Source: an uncultured Alistipes sp.
GTDB lineage: Bacteria; Bacteroidota; Bacteroidia; Bacteroidales; UBA932
Assembly (NCBI GenBank): GCA_900544195.1
Contig: UQUJ01000033.1
Coordinates: 1 to 33,042 of the forward strand
Direction of reading: 5' to 3'
Length of the DNA stretch: 33,042 nucleotides
Each line of letters begins with the position of its first letter. Position 1 is the first letter of the stretch. The position numbers and the translations under genes were made by a program. A model generated the notes under the pieces. It saw nothing but the letters and a program-made list of their open reading frames with translations. It was not told where the DNA came from and did not search any database. Positions 1 through 7,987 of this stretch are shown here, piece after piece.

Positions 1-404
1 GTAAGGTTAGCCTTCTTCTGTGTGCCGTAACCCACGACAACGACATCGCTGAGCATAAGGGCGTCCTCCTTGAGGACTACCTTCATGCCGTTGCGGGCGG
101 TTGTGGTGACCGTGGTGTAGCCGAGGCAGCCGATTTCTACCTTTGTGCCTTCGGCGACATTGAGTGAGAAAGTTCCGTCAACCTGGGTGACGGTTCCCGT
201 GGTTGTGCCAGGGATCATCACGCTTGCACCCGGAACCGGGTTGCCGTTGACATCGACGATCGTTCCCTTGACGGGCTGCTGCTGAGCGGCCGCCGCGGGC
301 TGTAAACCGGACTCACTGGCGGCTGCCGTGGCGCTGAATGACAGCGTGCCGGCGAGCAGCATCATGAGAAAGGCGTTTACCTTGTAAGTGCGATTCTTTT
401 TCAT
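1..404 (-). CDS. SusC/RagA-family TonB-linked outer membrane protein, N-terminal part (cut by window edge)
   Basis: Translation of the minus strand from the ATG at 404 gives MKKNRTYKVNAFLMMLLAGT and then an Ala-rich stretch, a typical Sec signal peptide of about 28 residues. From about residue 44 (PVKGTIVDVNGNPVPGASV) it follows the carboxypeptidase-regulatory-like beta-sandwich domain. The hallmark SusC junction SDVVVVGYGTQKKANLT is at about residues 118-134, where the TonB box and plug begin. The rest of the plug and the barrel lie beyond base 1. In this family the protein imports glycans or other large nutrients across the outer membrane, usually with a SusD lipoprotein encoded just downstream; that neighbour would be outside the window, so the substrate cannot be inferred. 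The gene diverges from ffh. No clear -7 box was found upstream; a weak candidate (CAAGATTA on the plus strand, 538-545) differs from consensus at one base. Confidence 0.95.
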   Translation of the reverse strand, partial: MKKNRTYKVNAFLMMLLAGTLSFSATAAASESGLQPAAAAQQQPVKGTIVDVNGNPVPGASVMIPGTTTGTVTQVDGTFSLNVAEGTKVEIGCLGYTTVTTTARNGMKVVLKEDALMLSDVVVVGYGTQKKANL

Positions 405-643
405 TTACTAAAAGGTTTTGTATTAACTTATGGTTGTTAATGTGCCCGTTTAACAAAAACTCACGATCGTCAGAACGCGCAACGTAATCAATTAATTTCA
501 AACTAATTAGACAATAGCGACAGTCAATTCGGGCGAGCAAGATTATCGAATATACTGACTATTAACGTCTTACAAATCACGAAACATGAAAGCAGATTAG
601 ATTCGCTTAGGGCTCGTGATTTTATTCTTCCAATGGAATTGCT

Positions 644-651
644 TATCTTTG
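644..651 (+). promoter_or_regulatory. Bacteroidota -7 promoter box for ffh
   Basis: TATCTTTG matches the TAnnTTTG consensus of the primary Bacteroidota sigma factor. It lies 27 bases before the ffh ATG. A convincing -33 TTG is not visible at the usual spacing, so this rests on the -7 box alone. Confidence 0.6.
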
Positions 652-678
652 TAGGTTACTATTAATTGGCTACTGAAT

Positions 679-2004
679 ATGTTCGATAACTTACAGGAGA
701 GACTTGAGAGATCCTTCAAGATTCTGAAGGGTGAGGGTAAGATCACTGAGATCAATGTCGCTGAGACGCTGAAGGACATCCGGAGGGCGCTGCTGGACGC
801 GGATGTCAGCTTCCGCGTGGCCAAGGACTTCTGCGACAGGGTGAAGGTCAAGGCCATGGGACAGAATGTCCTCACGGCAGTGAAGCCTCAGCAGATGATG
901 GTCAAGATCGTCCACGACGAGCTGGCCGACTTCATGGGGAGCGCATCGCAGGACATCAACATCAAGGGCAATCCCGGGATAGTTCTGGTGGCCGGTCTGA
1001 ACGGTTCCGGTAAGACCACGTTCTCGGCCAAACTGGCCAACAACATCAAGAGCAAGAGGGGCATGAAGGTGCTTCTTGCGGCATGCGACACGTTCCGCCC
1101 GGCGGCCATCGAACAGTTGAAGGTGCTCGGCGAGGGTATTCAGGTTCCCGTTTACACCGAGGAAGGCGTCAAGGATCCGATCAAGATCGCCAAGAACGCC
1201 ATAGCCAAGGCCAAGGCGGAAGGATATTCAGTGGTCATCATAGACACCGCCGGTCGTCTGGCTGTGGATCAGGAGCTTATGGACGAGATCTCTGCCCTGC
1301 ACAAGGCCGTGAACCCTACAGAGTCATTATTTGTCGTAGACGCGATGACCGGTCAGGATGCCGTGGAGACAGCCAAAGTCTTCAACGAGCGGCTTGACTT
1401 CGACGGAGTCGTGCTGACGAAGATGGACGGTGACACCAGAGGCGGCGCCGCGCTTTCCATCAAGTACGTCACCGGAAAGCCGATCAAGTTCATCTCCTCG
1501 GGAGAGAAGATGGAGGCGATGGATGTGTTCCACCCGGGACGTATCGCCGACAGAATCCTCGGAATGGGTGACGTTGTGTCTCTCGTCGAAAAGGCTCAGG
1601 AGCAGTTTGACGAGAAGCAGGCCAGGGAGACCAGAAAGAAACTGGCCAAGGACAAGTTCGGTCTCATGGACTTCTACAACCAGATCCAGCAGGTCAAGAA
1701 GATGGGCAACATCAAGGATCTTGCCGGAATGATTCCGGGAGTCGGCAAGGCGATCAAGGACATCGACATCGACAACGACAAGGCGTTCAAGGGAATAGAG
1801 GCGATCATCATGTCCATGACTCCTGAAGAGAGGGACAATCCTGAGATCATCAACGGAAGCCGCCGCAAGAGGATCGCGGACGGCAGCGGCACCAATGTGG
1901 CCGAGGTGAACAAACTTCTGAAGCAGTTCGAGACCACCAGGAAGATGATGAAGACGGCGCTGACCGGGAACCTTGCCCAGAAGCTCCGCGGCTTCAGAAG
2001 GTAG
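679..2004 (+). CDS. ffh: Signal recognition particle protein Ffh (SRP54 GTPase)
   Basis: Ffh binds 4.5S RNA and the signal sequences of nascent membrane proteins and delivers ribosomes to FtsY at the inner membrane, using GTP. The 441 residues match the usual Ffh length. An N-terminal helical bundle covers about residues 1-95. The G domain shows the P-loop GLNGSGKT (106-113), DTFRP (137-141), DTAGRL (189-194) and TKMDG (247-251). The methionine-rich M domain (about 300-441) includes the RNA-binding stretch around SRRKRIADGSGTNVAEV. The ATG at 679 is preceded by a -7 box. It is a single-gene unit converging on lysA with an 8 base gap and no obvious terminator between them, so transcripts probably overlap. 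Nothing looks unusual in the protein. Confidence 0.98.
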   Translation: MFDNLQERLERSFKILKGEGKITEINVAETLKDIRRALLDADVSFRVAKDFCDRVKVKAMGQNVLTAVKPQQMMVKIVHDELADFMGSASQDINIKGNPGIVLVAGLNGSGKTTFSAKLANNIKSKRGMKVLLAACDTFRPAAIEQLKVLGEGIQVPVYTEEGVKDPIKIAKNAIAKAKAEGYSVVIIDTAGRLAVDQELMDEISALHKAVNPTESLFVVDAMTGQDAVETAKVFNERLDFDGVVLTKMDGDTRGGAALSIKYVTGKPIKFISSGEKMEAMDVFHPGRIADRILGMGDVVSLVEKAQEQFDEKQARETRKKLAKDKFGLMDFYNQIQQVKKMGNIKDLAGMIPGVGKAIKDIDIDNDKAFKGIEAIIMSMTPEERDNPEIINGSRRKRIADGSGTNVAEVNKLLKQFETTRKMMKTALTGNLAQKLRGFRR

Positions 2005-2012
2005 GCAGACGC

Positions 2013-3236
2013 TTAGCGGCCGGCGAAATATTCCTTGCGGCGAGGGGCCTCGGCAAGGCGGTCTGAATATACCGACGGGGCGAACGGACGCATGTTGTAA
2101 CGGGAAGCCATCACCTGACCGTAGGCTCCGGCACTGCGGATCCCAATTAGGTCTCCCCTGTGACTCTTGGCGAGCAGACGCTCCTTACCGAAAGTGTCTG
2201 CCGACTCGCAGACAGGGCCGACTACGTCATAGACACGATTCTCGCGCGCGTCATTGTCCTCATAGTGAGCCGAAAGGTTCTCGATCTTGTGATAGGAACC
2301 GTAAAGGGCAGGACGGATGAGATCGTTCATGCCAGCGTCCACCATCAGGAAACGACGGTTCTCCCCCTTCTTCACAAACAAGACCTCCGTGACTAGCGAG
2401 CCACACTGCGCCACAATGGAACGCCCCGGCTCCACGTGGACAACCTGGTCGGGACGACGCCTAAGATTCCTGTCGATGGTTCCGAACCAGGTCTCAAAGT
2501 CGGCCACAGGATTGACATCCGGCTCATCATAATCGATGCCCAAGCCTCCTCCCAAGTCTATGTTCTTGACGATCATCCCGTTAGCCTCAAAGCGGGACAC
2601 GATGTCATTGACCTTGGCGCATTCCAGCTTCACAACATCCTCAACATCAAGGATCTGCGAGCCGATGTGGAACTGAAGCCCGTAGAAATCGATGTTCGGG
2701 CAAGCGTTCACCAAGGCCACGGCCTCGTCAAAGCTCCTGTCGGAGATTCCGAACTTGTCCTCGTACAGGCCGGTGGTGATGTAGTGATGCGTGTGGGCAT
2801 CGATGTTCGGGTTGATCCTAAGGCTGACGGGAGCCCTGCGGCCAAGCCTGCACGCCAGGTCACCGATGATCTCAATCTCCTCAAGAGACTCCACCACGAA
2901 GGCACCGATGCCGACCTGAAAGGCCTGGCATATCTCCCTGTCGGACTTTCCGACTCCCGCGAAGAAAATCTTCCTGGGATCGTAGCCGCACCCCACGGCG
3001 AATTCAATCTCGTCACCGCTCACGCAGTCCGCTCCAAGCCCCTTGTAGCTGATGATGTCGTTGAGACGGCTGTCCGAATTGGCCTTTACCGAATAATGCA
3101 CCTGTATGCCGGTCTTTTCGGAAAGATCGGCGACCTTGTCCACAGTACGCATAAAGAGGTCGATGTCATAGTAGTAAAACGGTGTCGCGACCCTGCGGAA
3201 GGTAGCGTAATCATCAATTCTCAGCATAATAAACAT
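2013..3236 (-). CDS. lysA: Diaminopimelate decarboxylase
   Basis: This PLP enzyme of fold type III converts meso-diaminopimelate to L-lysine and CO2, the last step of lysine synthesis. Visible landmarks in the 407 residues are the PLP lysine K51 in HYSVKANSD, HIGSQ (190-194), the phosphate-binding GGGLG (229-233), EPGRS (269-273) and the CESADTFG motif with catalytic C343, which is the diaminopimelate-type signature rather than that of ornithine/arginine decarboxylases. The ATG at 3236 is taken as start; an in-frame ATG three codons in (3227) is also possible. It diverges from the deoxyhypusine synthase-like gene with 171 bases between them. A related carboxynorspermidine decarboxylase is the main alternative, but the motifs favour LysA. 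Confidence 0.95.
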   Translation of the reverse strand: MFIMLRIDDYATFRRVATPFYYYDIDLFMRTVDKVADLSEKTGIQVHYSVKANSDSRLNDIISYKGLGADCVSGDEIEFAVGCGYDPRKIFFAGVGKSDREICQAFQVGIGAFVVESLEEIEIIGDLACRLGRRAPVSLRINPNIDAHTHHYITTGLYEDKFGISDRSFDEAVALVNACPNIDFYGLQFHIGSQILDVEDVVKLECAKVNDIVSRFEANGMIVKNIDLGGGLGIDYDEPDVNPVADFETWFGTIDRNLRRRPDQVVHVEPGRSIVAQCGSLVTEVLFVKKGENRRFLMVDAGMNDLIRPALYGSYHKIENLSAHYEDNDARENRVYDVVGPVCESADTFGKERLLAKSHRGDLIGIRSAGAYGQVMASRYNMRPFAPSVYSDRLAEAPRRKEYFAGR

Positions 3237-3302
3237 TCATTAGACACTCCCCCGAAGGCGAGCGCGCTCGTTATTTTATTGTTCGTTAACATACAACAAT
3301 TG

Positions 3303-3310
3303 CAAAAGTA
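3303..3310 (-). promoter_or_regulatory. Candidate -7 box for lysA
   Basis: On the minus strand this reads TACTTTTG, a perfect TAnnTTTG match, about 67 bases upstream of the lysA ATG. No clear -33 element is visible at the expected spacing. Confidence 0.45.
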
Positions 3311-3407
3311 ATCTAAAATTTCTAAATTCGCACACTATTGTACGTTCAGAGGGTTTTTCTGACACGAGATAGCATTAGAAAAAACACTTTTAACATTAGG
3401 ACAAAAA

Positions 3408-4382
3408 ATGGAAAAAGGACCTATTTCACAATTCATCACCCACAACTACCGCCACTTCAACTCGGCGTGCGTGGTTGACGCCGCGAAGGCCTACTGTGAC
3501 CTTCTCGACAAGGGTGGAAAGATGTTCCTTGCTATGGCCGGTGCGATGAGTACCGCTGAAATCGGACTGTCCCTCGCGGAGATGATCCGTCAGGACAAGT
3601 TCTCGTTCGTCTGCTGCTCAGCCAACAACCTCGAGGAGGACATCATGAACCTTGTCGCCCACTCACACTATTACAGGATTCCGGGCTACCGCGACCTCAC
3701 TCCTCAGCAGGAGCAGGAGCTGCTTGAGAACCACTACAACCGTGTGACCGACACCTGCATTCCTGAGGAGGAGGCTTTCCGCCGTCTTGAGGGCGCGCTC
3801 GTCGATGTGTGGACAAAGGCGAAGAATGAAGGAAAAAGGTATTTCCCTTATGAATATATCTACCAGCTTCTCCGCAGCGGCGTTCTGGAGCAGTACTATG
3901 AGATCGACCCTAAGGACAGCTGGGTAATGGCTGCCTGCGAGAAGAATATTCCGATCATCTGCCCGGCCTGGGAGGACTGCACAACCGGTAACATATTCAC
4001 AGCCCACTGCATCCGCGGCGAGTTCCCTACCGACCTCGTGAAGACAGGCGTCGAGGTGATGATGTTCCTTGTTGACTGGTACAAGGCCAACGCCACGGGA
4101 GCCGGTGTCGGATTCTTCCAGATCGGTGGCGGCACCGCCGGTGACTTCCCTATCTGCGTCGTTCCTATGATGGAGCAGGATCTCGGATGGAAGGGCACAC
4201 CGCTTTGGTCATATTTCTGCCAGATCTCCGACAGCACCACATCCTACGGTTCATATTCAGGAGCCGTTCCTAACGAGAAGATCACCTGGGGTAAGCTGTC
4301 CCCTACCACTCCGCGCTTCATCGTGGAGAGTGACGCGACAATCGTGGCGCCGCTGATCTTCGCATACGTGCTGGGCTGGTAA
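3408..4382 (+). CDS. Deoxyhypusine synthase-family protein (possible homospermidine synthase-like enzyme)
   Basis: The 324 residues belong to the deoxyhypusine synthase family (COG1899), which transfers the aminobutyl group of spermidine via NAD-dependent chemistry. Visible features are the N-terminal GAMSTAEIGLSLAEMI region, the nucleotide-binding loop FFQIGGGTAGDFPI and the active-site lysine context ITWGKL, where K296 corresponds to the lysine that forms the enzyme-imine intermediate. Bacteria lack the eukaryotic/archaeal substrate eIF5A. Known bacterial relatives make homospermidine or remain unassigned, so a polyamine product is an inference. The gene stands alone between a divergent lysA and its own strong terminator. 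The ATG at 3408 follows an A-rich leader and no consensus -7 box was recognised. Family membership is firm; the substrate is not. Confidence 0.9.
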   Translation: MEKGPISQFITHNYRHFNSACVVDAAKAYCDLLDKGGKMFLAMAGAMSTAEIGLSLAEMIRQDKFSFVCCSANNLEEDIMNLVAHSHYYRIPGYRDLTPQQEQELLENHYNRVTDTCIPEEEAFRRLEGALVDVWTKAKNEGKRYFPYEYIYQLLRSGVLEQYYEIDPKDSWVMAACEKNIPIICPAWEDCTTGNIFTAHCIRGEFPTDLVKTGVEVMMFLVDWYKANATGAGVGFFQIGGGTAGDFPICVVPMMEQDLGWKGTPLWSYFCQISDSTTSYGSYSGAVPNEKITWGKLSPTTPRFIVESDATIVAPLIFAYVLGW

Positions 4383-4405
4383 ACAGCACCATCGCTGACT
4401 TTCAG

Positions 4406-4445
4406 AAGGTGATGGCCGGACATATCCCTCGGCCATCACCTTTTT
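4406..4445 (+). terminator. Rho-independent terminator of the deoxyhypusine synthase-like gene
   Basis: A perfect 13 bp stem has arms at 4406-4418 (AAGGTGATGGCCG) and 4430-4442, an 11 base loop, and a T run at 4441-4445. It sits 24 bases after the stop codon. Confidence 0.93.
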
Positions 4446-4482
4446 CAACAAAAACCATAATATCCAATTGACACAACCACAT

Positions 4483-4959
4483 ATGAGAGAGAACTCAGGC
4501 AAAAGCTACTCGCTGATTGCCAACATTTCACGTAAATTAAACAGAATCAGGAGAAACGGTCTGGAAAGCATCAAAAGCGGCATCAGCGCCAAAAGAACAG
4601 TTGACAAAGTTGAAAGGAAGCTCGCGCGATGGGTGGAGGAAGGAAAGCACCACGAGACCGACAAGTCTATGGACGACATTCTGGAAGAACTCGGACTGAC
4701 AGGAGAGGAGCTTTCCTTCTACTGTTCGAGGGTGCTGAAGAAAAAGTTTCTCACATGGCGCAAGGAACTGAGGATCAACGATGCCAAAGACCTTCTGCTC
4801 ATGCATCCCAACGCACCTGCCTGCCACATCGGTTTCGTGGTCGGGCTGTGCGACAAGTCAAATTTCCGGCAGCAGTTCAGGGAAGTCGTAGGCTGCACGC
4901 CACTCGAATGGCGCAAAAGGAATCTTAAGGAATATGACTGCGACGATACAAAAAAGTAA
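4483..4959 (+). CDS. Small AraC-type helix-turn-helix protein
   Basis: About 158 residues from the ATG at 4483; a TTG at 4468 would add five residues. The C-terminal half resembles an AraC/XylS DNA-binding domain: FLTWRKELRINDAKDLLL, then the second HTH and the family-typical end DKSNFRQQFREVVGCTPLEWRK. The N-terminal ~60 residues are basic and rich in Lys/Arg (SRKLNRIRRNG), with no recognisable sensor domain and no membrane segment. It therefore looks like a stand-alone DNA-binding protein rather than a ligand-responsive activator or a hybrid two-component regulator. It is a single gene between two strong terminator-like hairpins, so its targets cannot be inferred from context. A truncated relic of a larger AraC regulator is possible, although the frame is intact. 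Confidence 0.78.
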   Translation: MRENSGKSYSLIANISRKLNRIRRNGLESIKSGISAKRTVDKVERKLARWVEEGKHHETDKSMDDILEELGLTGEELSFYCSRVLKKKFLTWRKELRINDAKDLLLMHPNAPACHIGFVVGLCDKSNFRQQFREVVGCTPLEWRKRNLKEYDCDDTKK

Positions 4960-4965
4960 ATAAGA

Positions 4966-5050
4966 AGCTGTTTTGAATTGTTTGAGATGTTGTTTGAGAT
5001 GTTCTTTGAGGTGAAATAAACTTCAAACAAACAATTCAAAATAGCTTTTA
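4966..5050 (+). terminator. Long hairpin with 12 bp tandem repeats in its loop, probable terminator
   Basis: Arms at 4966-4984 and 5028-5046 are complementary over 19 positions with one mismatch (AGCTGTTTTGAATTGTTTG against its partner). A short T run follows at 5046-5050. The 43 base loop holds two exact 12 bp units GTTTGAGATGTT (4980-4991, 4992-5003) and a partial third. The site immediately follows the AraC-like gene, which fits termination, but the large structured loop is more than a terminator needs. Confidence 0.65.
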
Positions 5051-5056
5051 AAATTC

Positions 5057-5086
5057 TTGGAGATTCAAAAAATATCATTATCTTTG
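5057..5086 (+). promoter_or_regulatory. Promoter of the ABC/GntR/DUF2807 operon
   Basis: TTG at 5057-5059, a 19 base spacer and TATCTTTG at 5079-5086 give a full Bacteroidota -33/-7 match. It lies 34 bases before the first ATG of the operon. The GntR repressor encoded as the third gene would be expected to bind near here. Confidence 0.8.
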
Positions 5087-5119
5087 CAGTGTATTAATAA
5101 ACTATTACACTAATAAGAC

Positions 5120-5953
5120 ATGATTGAAATCAAAGATCTGGCTTTCAGCTACGGCAAGACACCCGTTCTGAAAAGCATAACTACAACACTTGAGGAAGGC
5201 CGCATCTACGGTCTTCTGGGCGAGAACGGAGTCGGAAAGACAACTCTGCTGACACTTCTGTGCGGCCTGAAGAAAGTCTGCTCCGGCAGCATCACCACCG
5301 ATGGGCAGAATCCTTTCGACCGCACCCCAACCCTGCTCCAGAATCAGTTCTACCTCCCGGACGAGGTTCTTCCAATAGCGATGAAGGCGGAGTGCTTCGC
5401 CAAGGAAAGAGGAGCCTTCTGGCCGGACTACGACCATGCGAAGTTTCTTGAGATCATGAAGGAGTTCGAGAACGACCCGGCCAAGAAGATGAGCCAGATG
5501 TCCGCCGGACAACTGAAGAAGACCTACATCTCGTTGGCCTTGGCCTGCGGCTGCAAGTACATATTCATGGATGAGCCGACGAACGGTCTGGACATTCCTT
5601 CCAAGACGCAGTTCAGAAGCGCGATCATGAAGTACACCACCGATGATTCCACAATCGTGATCTCAACCCACCAGGTGAGGGATCTGGAGAACATCATCGA
5701 CCCGATCATAATCCTTGACCGTCAAGATGTTCTGCTGAACGCAACGGTGGAGGAGATCACAAGTAAACTGTACTTTGACTACGGCACTCAGCTTCATCCG
5801 GAATCCCTTTACAGCGAGCAGCTTCCGGGGGGATTCATCCAGGTTCGTCCTAACACGACCGGCGAGGACAGCAAGATCAATGTCGAGGCCCTCTTCAACG
5901 CTGTCCACAAGAACAAGGAACTGATCAAGGGCATGTTCAACAACAAACAATAA
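5120..5953 (+). CDS. ABC transporter ATP-binding protein
   Basis: A 277 residue single ABC ATPase. It shows Walker A GENGVGKTT (34-42), a Q-loop around LLQNQFYLP (72-80), signature MSAGQLKK (127-134), Walker B YIFMDEPTNGLD (147-158) and the switch histidine H184 in STHQVRDLE. The signature has Ala where most families have Gly (SGGQ). The C-terminal ~70 residues lie outside the catalytic core. It would power the permease encoded seven to thirteen bases downstream. The arrangement ATPase, permease, YtrA-type GntR resembles Gram-positive ytr/bcr-like operons that respond to envelope stress or antibiotics. The transported substrate is unknown and export is only an inference. Confidence 0.93.
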   Translation: MIEIKDLAFSYGKTPVLKSITTTLEEGRIYGLLGENGVGKTTLLTLLCGLKKVCSGSITTDGQNPFDRTPTLLQNQFYLPDEVLPIAMKAECFAKERGAFWPDYDHAKFLEIMKEFENDPAKKMSQMSAGQLKKTYISLALACGCKYIFMDEPTNGLDIPSKTQFRSAIMKYTTDDSTIVISTHQVRDLENIIDPIIILDRQDVLLNATVEEITSKLYFDYGTQLHPESLYSEQLPGGFIQVRPNTTGEDSKINVEALFNAVHKNKELIKGMFNNKQ

Positions 5954-5965
5954 GGAGGAATGGCG

Positions 5966-6793
5966 ATGAACAATAACTTCAATTTCGGAAGGTTCGGGAA
6001 ATATTTTGTCTACGACCTCAAGAGGCAGTGGAAAAACATCGGAATGCTGGTGCTGATCTTCGCGCTGTCCCCTGTCATTTTCTACATGCTCTACATGTTC
6101 TTCGCGGCGCTGTTCGACGGAGGCCTGATGAAGCTGTTCTCTGGAATGAGCATCGACGGTCCCTCAATTTGGGTAAGGTTCGGGATGGCCGCCGTGATGA
6201 TAACGATCTTCGTGATGCTGTTCCCATCCAGAGCCTATGGTGAGATCACCGACAAGGCCAAAGGCTCCGAGTGGCTTATGCTGCCGGCCTCAAGGCTTGA
6301 GAAATACGTGTCCATGATGCTGGTCACCCTGCTTGTCATACCTATCATGTACATAGTGGTCTATCTTCTGAGCGACGGCCTGGTGTGCCTGTTTGACAAG
6401 AGCTGCGGTGGAGCCCTGATGTCGTTCAGAATCAACGACCTGCTTCAAACCACGGACATCATCATTCCGGCAAACGGGCTGTGGATTATAATTGCGAACA
6501 CCGTGCAATACGCGATCATATTCCTCCTCGGAGGCTTGATATTCAAGAAATGGAAGGTGGTCGGAACATTGCTGGCCAACTTTGCCATAGGGATGTTTTT
6601 CTCCACGCAGATCAGCATGCTCTTCGTGAACATGGATCCGGTAATGGTGGGCGAAAAGTTCATGAACTGGTCAGTCCGGCACGCCGACAGCGTCGATCTC
6701 TGGCTGAACGGGTTCATCAACTTCTGGACATTATTGATAGTCGCGGTCTGCGCCATCTGGATCTGGTTCAGGCTCAAAAGAATCCAGCATTAA
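5966..6793 (+). CDS. ABC transporter permease-like membrane protein (six helices)
   Basis: About 275 residues with six predicted membrane segments: NIGMLVLIFALSPVIFYMLY, FGMAAVMITIFVMLF, MMLVTLLVIPIMYIVVYLL, GLWIIIANTVQYAIIFLLGG, LLANFAIGMFFSTQISMLF and TLLIVAVCAIWIWF. A strong Shine-Dalgarno AAGGAGG at 5952-5958 sits seven bases before the ATG at 5966 but only one before an ATG at 5960, so 5966 is preferred. Directly following the ATPase gene, it is its natural membrane partner, in the ABC-2-like class. A fairly large extracytoplasmic loop lies between helices 3 and 4 (roughly residues 135-172). Substrate unknown. Confidence 0.85.
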   Translation: MNNNFNFGRFGKYFVYDLKRQWKNIGMLVLIFALSPVIFYMLYMFFAALFDGGLMKLFSGMSIDGPSIWVRFGMAAVMITIFVMLFPSRAYGEITDKAKGSEWLMLPASRLEKYVSMMLVTLLVIPIMYIVVYLLSDGLVCLFDKSCGGALMSFRINDLLQTTDIIIPANGLWIIIANTVQYAIIFLLGGLIFKKWKVVGTLLANFAIGMFFSTQISMLFVNMDPVMVGEKFMNWSVRHADSVDLWLNGFINFWTLLIVAVCAIWIWFRLKRIQH

Positions 6794-6805
6794 TAGTTTA
6801 CGGTC

Positions 6806-7162
6806 ATGGAATTTAACTCGAACAAGGCTATCTACCTACAGATCAGCGACATGATCTGCGAGCAAATCCTTTCCGGCGCGCTTGCCGCCGACGACAGGAT
6901 TCCGTCCGTCCGTGAATATGGCGCCTCGGTCGGCGTGAACCCCAACACGGTGATGCGTACCTACGAGAAGCTCACCAACGAAGGGATCATCTACAACAAA
7001 CGAGGCATCGGCTACTTCATCAGCGCGGAAGCCAAGGACATCGTACTGGAAAACAACCGCAAAGAGTTCCTCGAAGTCGAACTGCCCGCCGTCATCAAAA
7101 AAATGGAGCTCCTCGGGCTCGACCCGAAGGAGCTGCTAGACAAAAGCAATTGGGTAATCTAA
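6806..7162 (+). CDS. GntR-family transcriptional regulator, YtrA type
   Basis: The 118 residues match the small YtrA subfamily of GntR regulators. A winged helix-turn-helix covers about residues 8-75 (AIYLQISDMICEQILSGAL, IPSVREYGASVGVNPNTVMR, YEKLTNEGIIYNKRGIGYFI). Only about 40 residues of helical tail follow, with no ligand-binding domain of the FadR or HutC kind. YtrA-type proteins usually repress the ABC transporter operon that encodes them, so autoregulation from the promoter at 5057-5086 is likely. It lies 12 bases after the permease and is followed without a terminator by two DUF2807 genes, suggesting those belong to the same regulon. Confidence 0.92.
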   Translation: MEFNSNKAIYLQISDMICEQILSGALAADDRIPSVREYGASVGVNPNTVMRTYEKLTNEGIIYNKRGIGYFISAEAKDIVLENNRKEFLEVELPAVIKKMELLGLDPKELLDKSNWVI

Positions 7163-7175
7163 ATATTTGAATATC

Positions 7176-7982
7176 ATGAAGTTTTTAAAGAATATACTGA
7201 CTGTTGCGGCACTGGTTCTTATGGCGGCAGGCCTGTCATCCTGCTACTTCAGGCTAAGCGATGACGCGAAGAAACAGTTCAAGTACGACTTGCGATACCG
7301 TATGCACACTGCTGAAGGAGAAGTTGACACCGTGACCTACAATCCAGGTGAGTTCCATTCGGTATGCAACAAAGGTGGCATCGATGACGTGTTGGTCATC
7401 CAGACCGAGAACGAGTTCAAGGTTGAAGTGATCTCTTACGAGATGATGACCGACTCAATCCGCGTGACAAATGAAAATGGGGTCCTGACGGTTGGACTCA
7501 CCGATAAGACCGCAAGAATCTTCGGCCCGATTCAAATTCGGGTCTATGCCCCGTCTTTGACCGAAATCACCTCTGCAAAATCCTGTAATATGCGAATCTC
7601 AGACTACAAGGGTGACTCTCTGAGCATAGAGACCGTCGGATCAGGAAACATCAAGGCATTCAACCTGAACATTACAGGGAAGCTGAGTGTTCTTGGAACC
7701 GGAAGCGGCGACCATGAGTTCAGACACATCACCTCCGATGAGATGGTCATCGACAAGAAAGGCTCAGGAGACGGAGAGTACAGCGACCTGAACATTGGCA
7801 CATTATCTGTAACGTCAACTGGTTCGGGAGACGCGACACTTTCCGGAAAGGCGGAATCAGTCACCTTCAGCAAAACAGGTTCAGGTGACATTGACGCCAG
7901 CAAACTGAAAGCCAAAAGTGTCAAGACTCAGGAAAGCGGAAGCGGAGACCTTATAGTCAACGATGAATCAATCAACAAATAA
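7176..7982 (+). CDS. DUF2807 (GIN-domain) lipoprotein with GSGD repeats
   Basis: From the ATG at 7176 the protein is 268 residues; a TTG at 7167 is less likely. A lipoprotein signal peptide ends in LSSC, so Cys about 23 would be lipidated. The rest matches DUF2807, a head domain of stacked beta turns. Repeats about 20 residues apart begin with GSGN/GSGD (VGSGNIKAF, TGSGDHEFR, KGSGDGEYS, TGSGDATLS, TGSGDIDAS, SGSGDLIVN), consistent with a right-handed beta-helix. It probably sits on the periplasmic or outer face of the envelope. It is the fourth gene of the ABC/GntR operon, with the next DUF2807 gene five bases downstream. No binding partner or activity is known for the family. Confidence 0.87.
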   Translation: MKFLKNILTVAALVLMAAGLSSCYFRLSDDAKKQFKYDLRYRMHTAEGEVDTVTYNPGEFHSVCNKGGIDDVLVIQTENEFKVEVISYEMMTDSIRVTNENGVLTVGLTDKTARIFGPIQIRVYAPSLTEITSAKSCNMRISDYKGDSLSIETVGSGNIKAFNLNITGKLSVLGTGSGDHEFRHITSDEMVIDKKGSGDGEYSDLNIGTLSVTSTGSGDATLSGKAESVTFSKTGSGDIDASKLKAKSVKTQESGSGDLIVNDESINK

Positions 7983-7987
7983 TCACA

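Noticed and set aside
2436..3311. 291 codon plus-strand open frame opposite lysA
   Set aside because: It is the antisense shadow of a clearly recognised lysA with all catalytic motifs; high-GC codon use opens the opposite strand.
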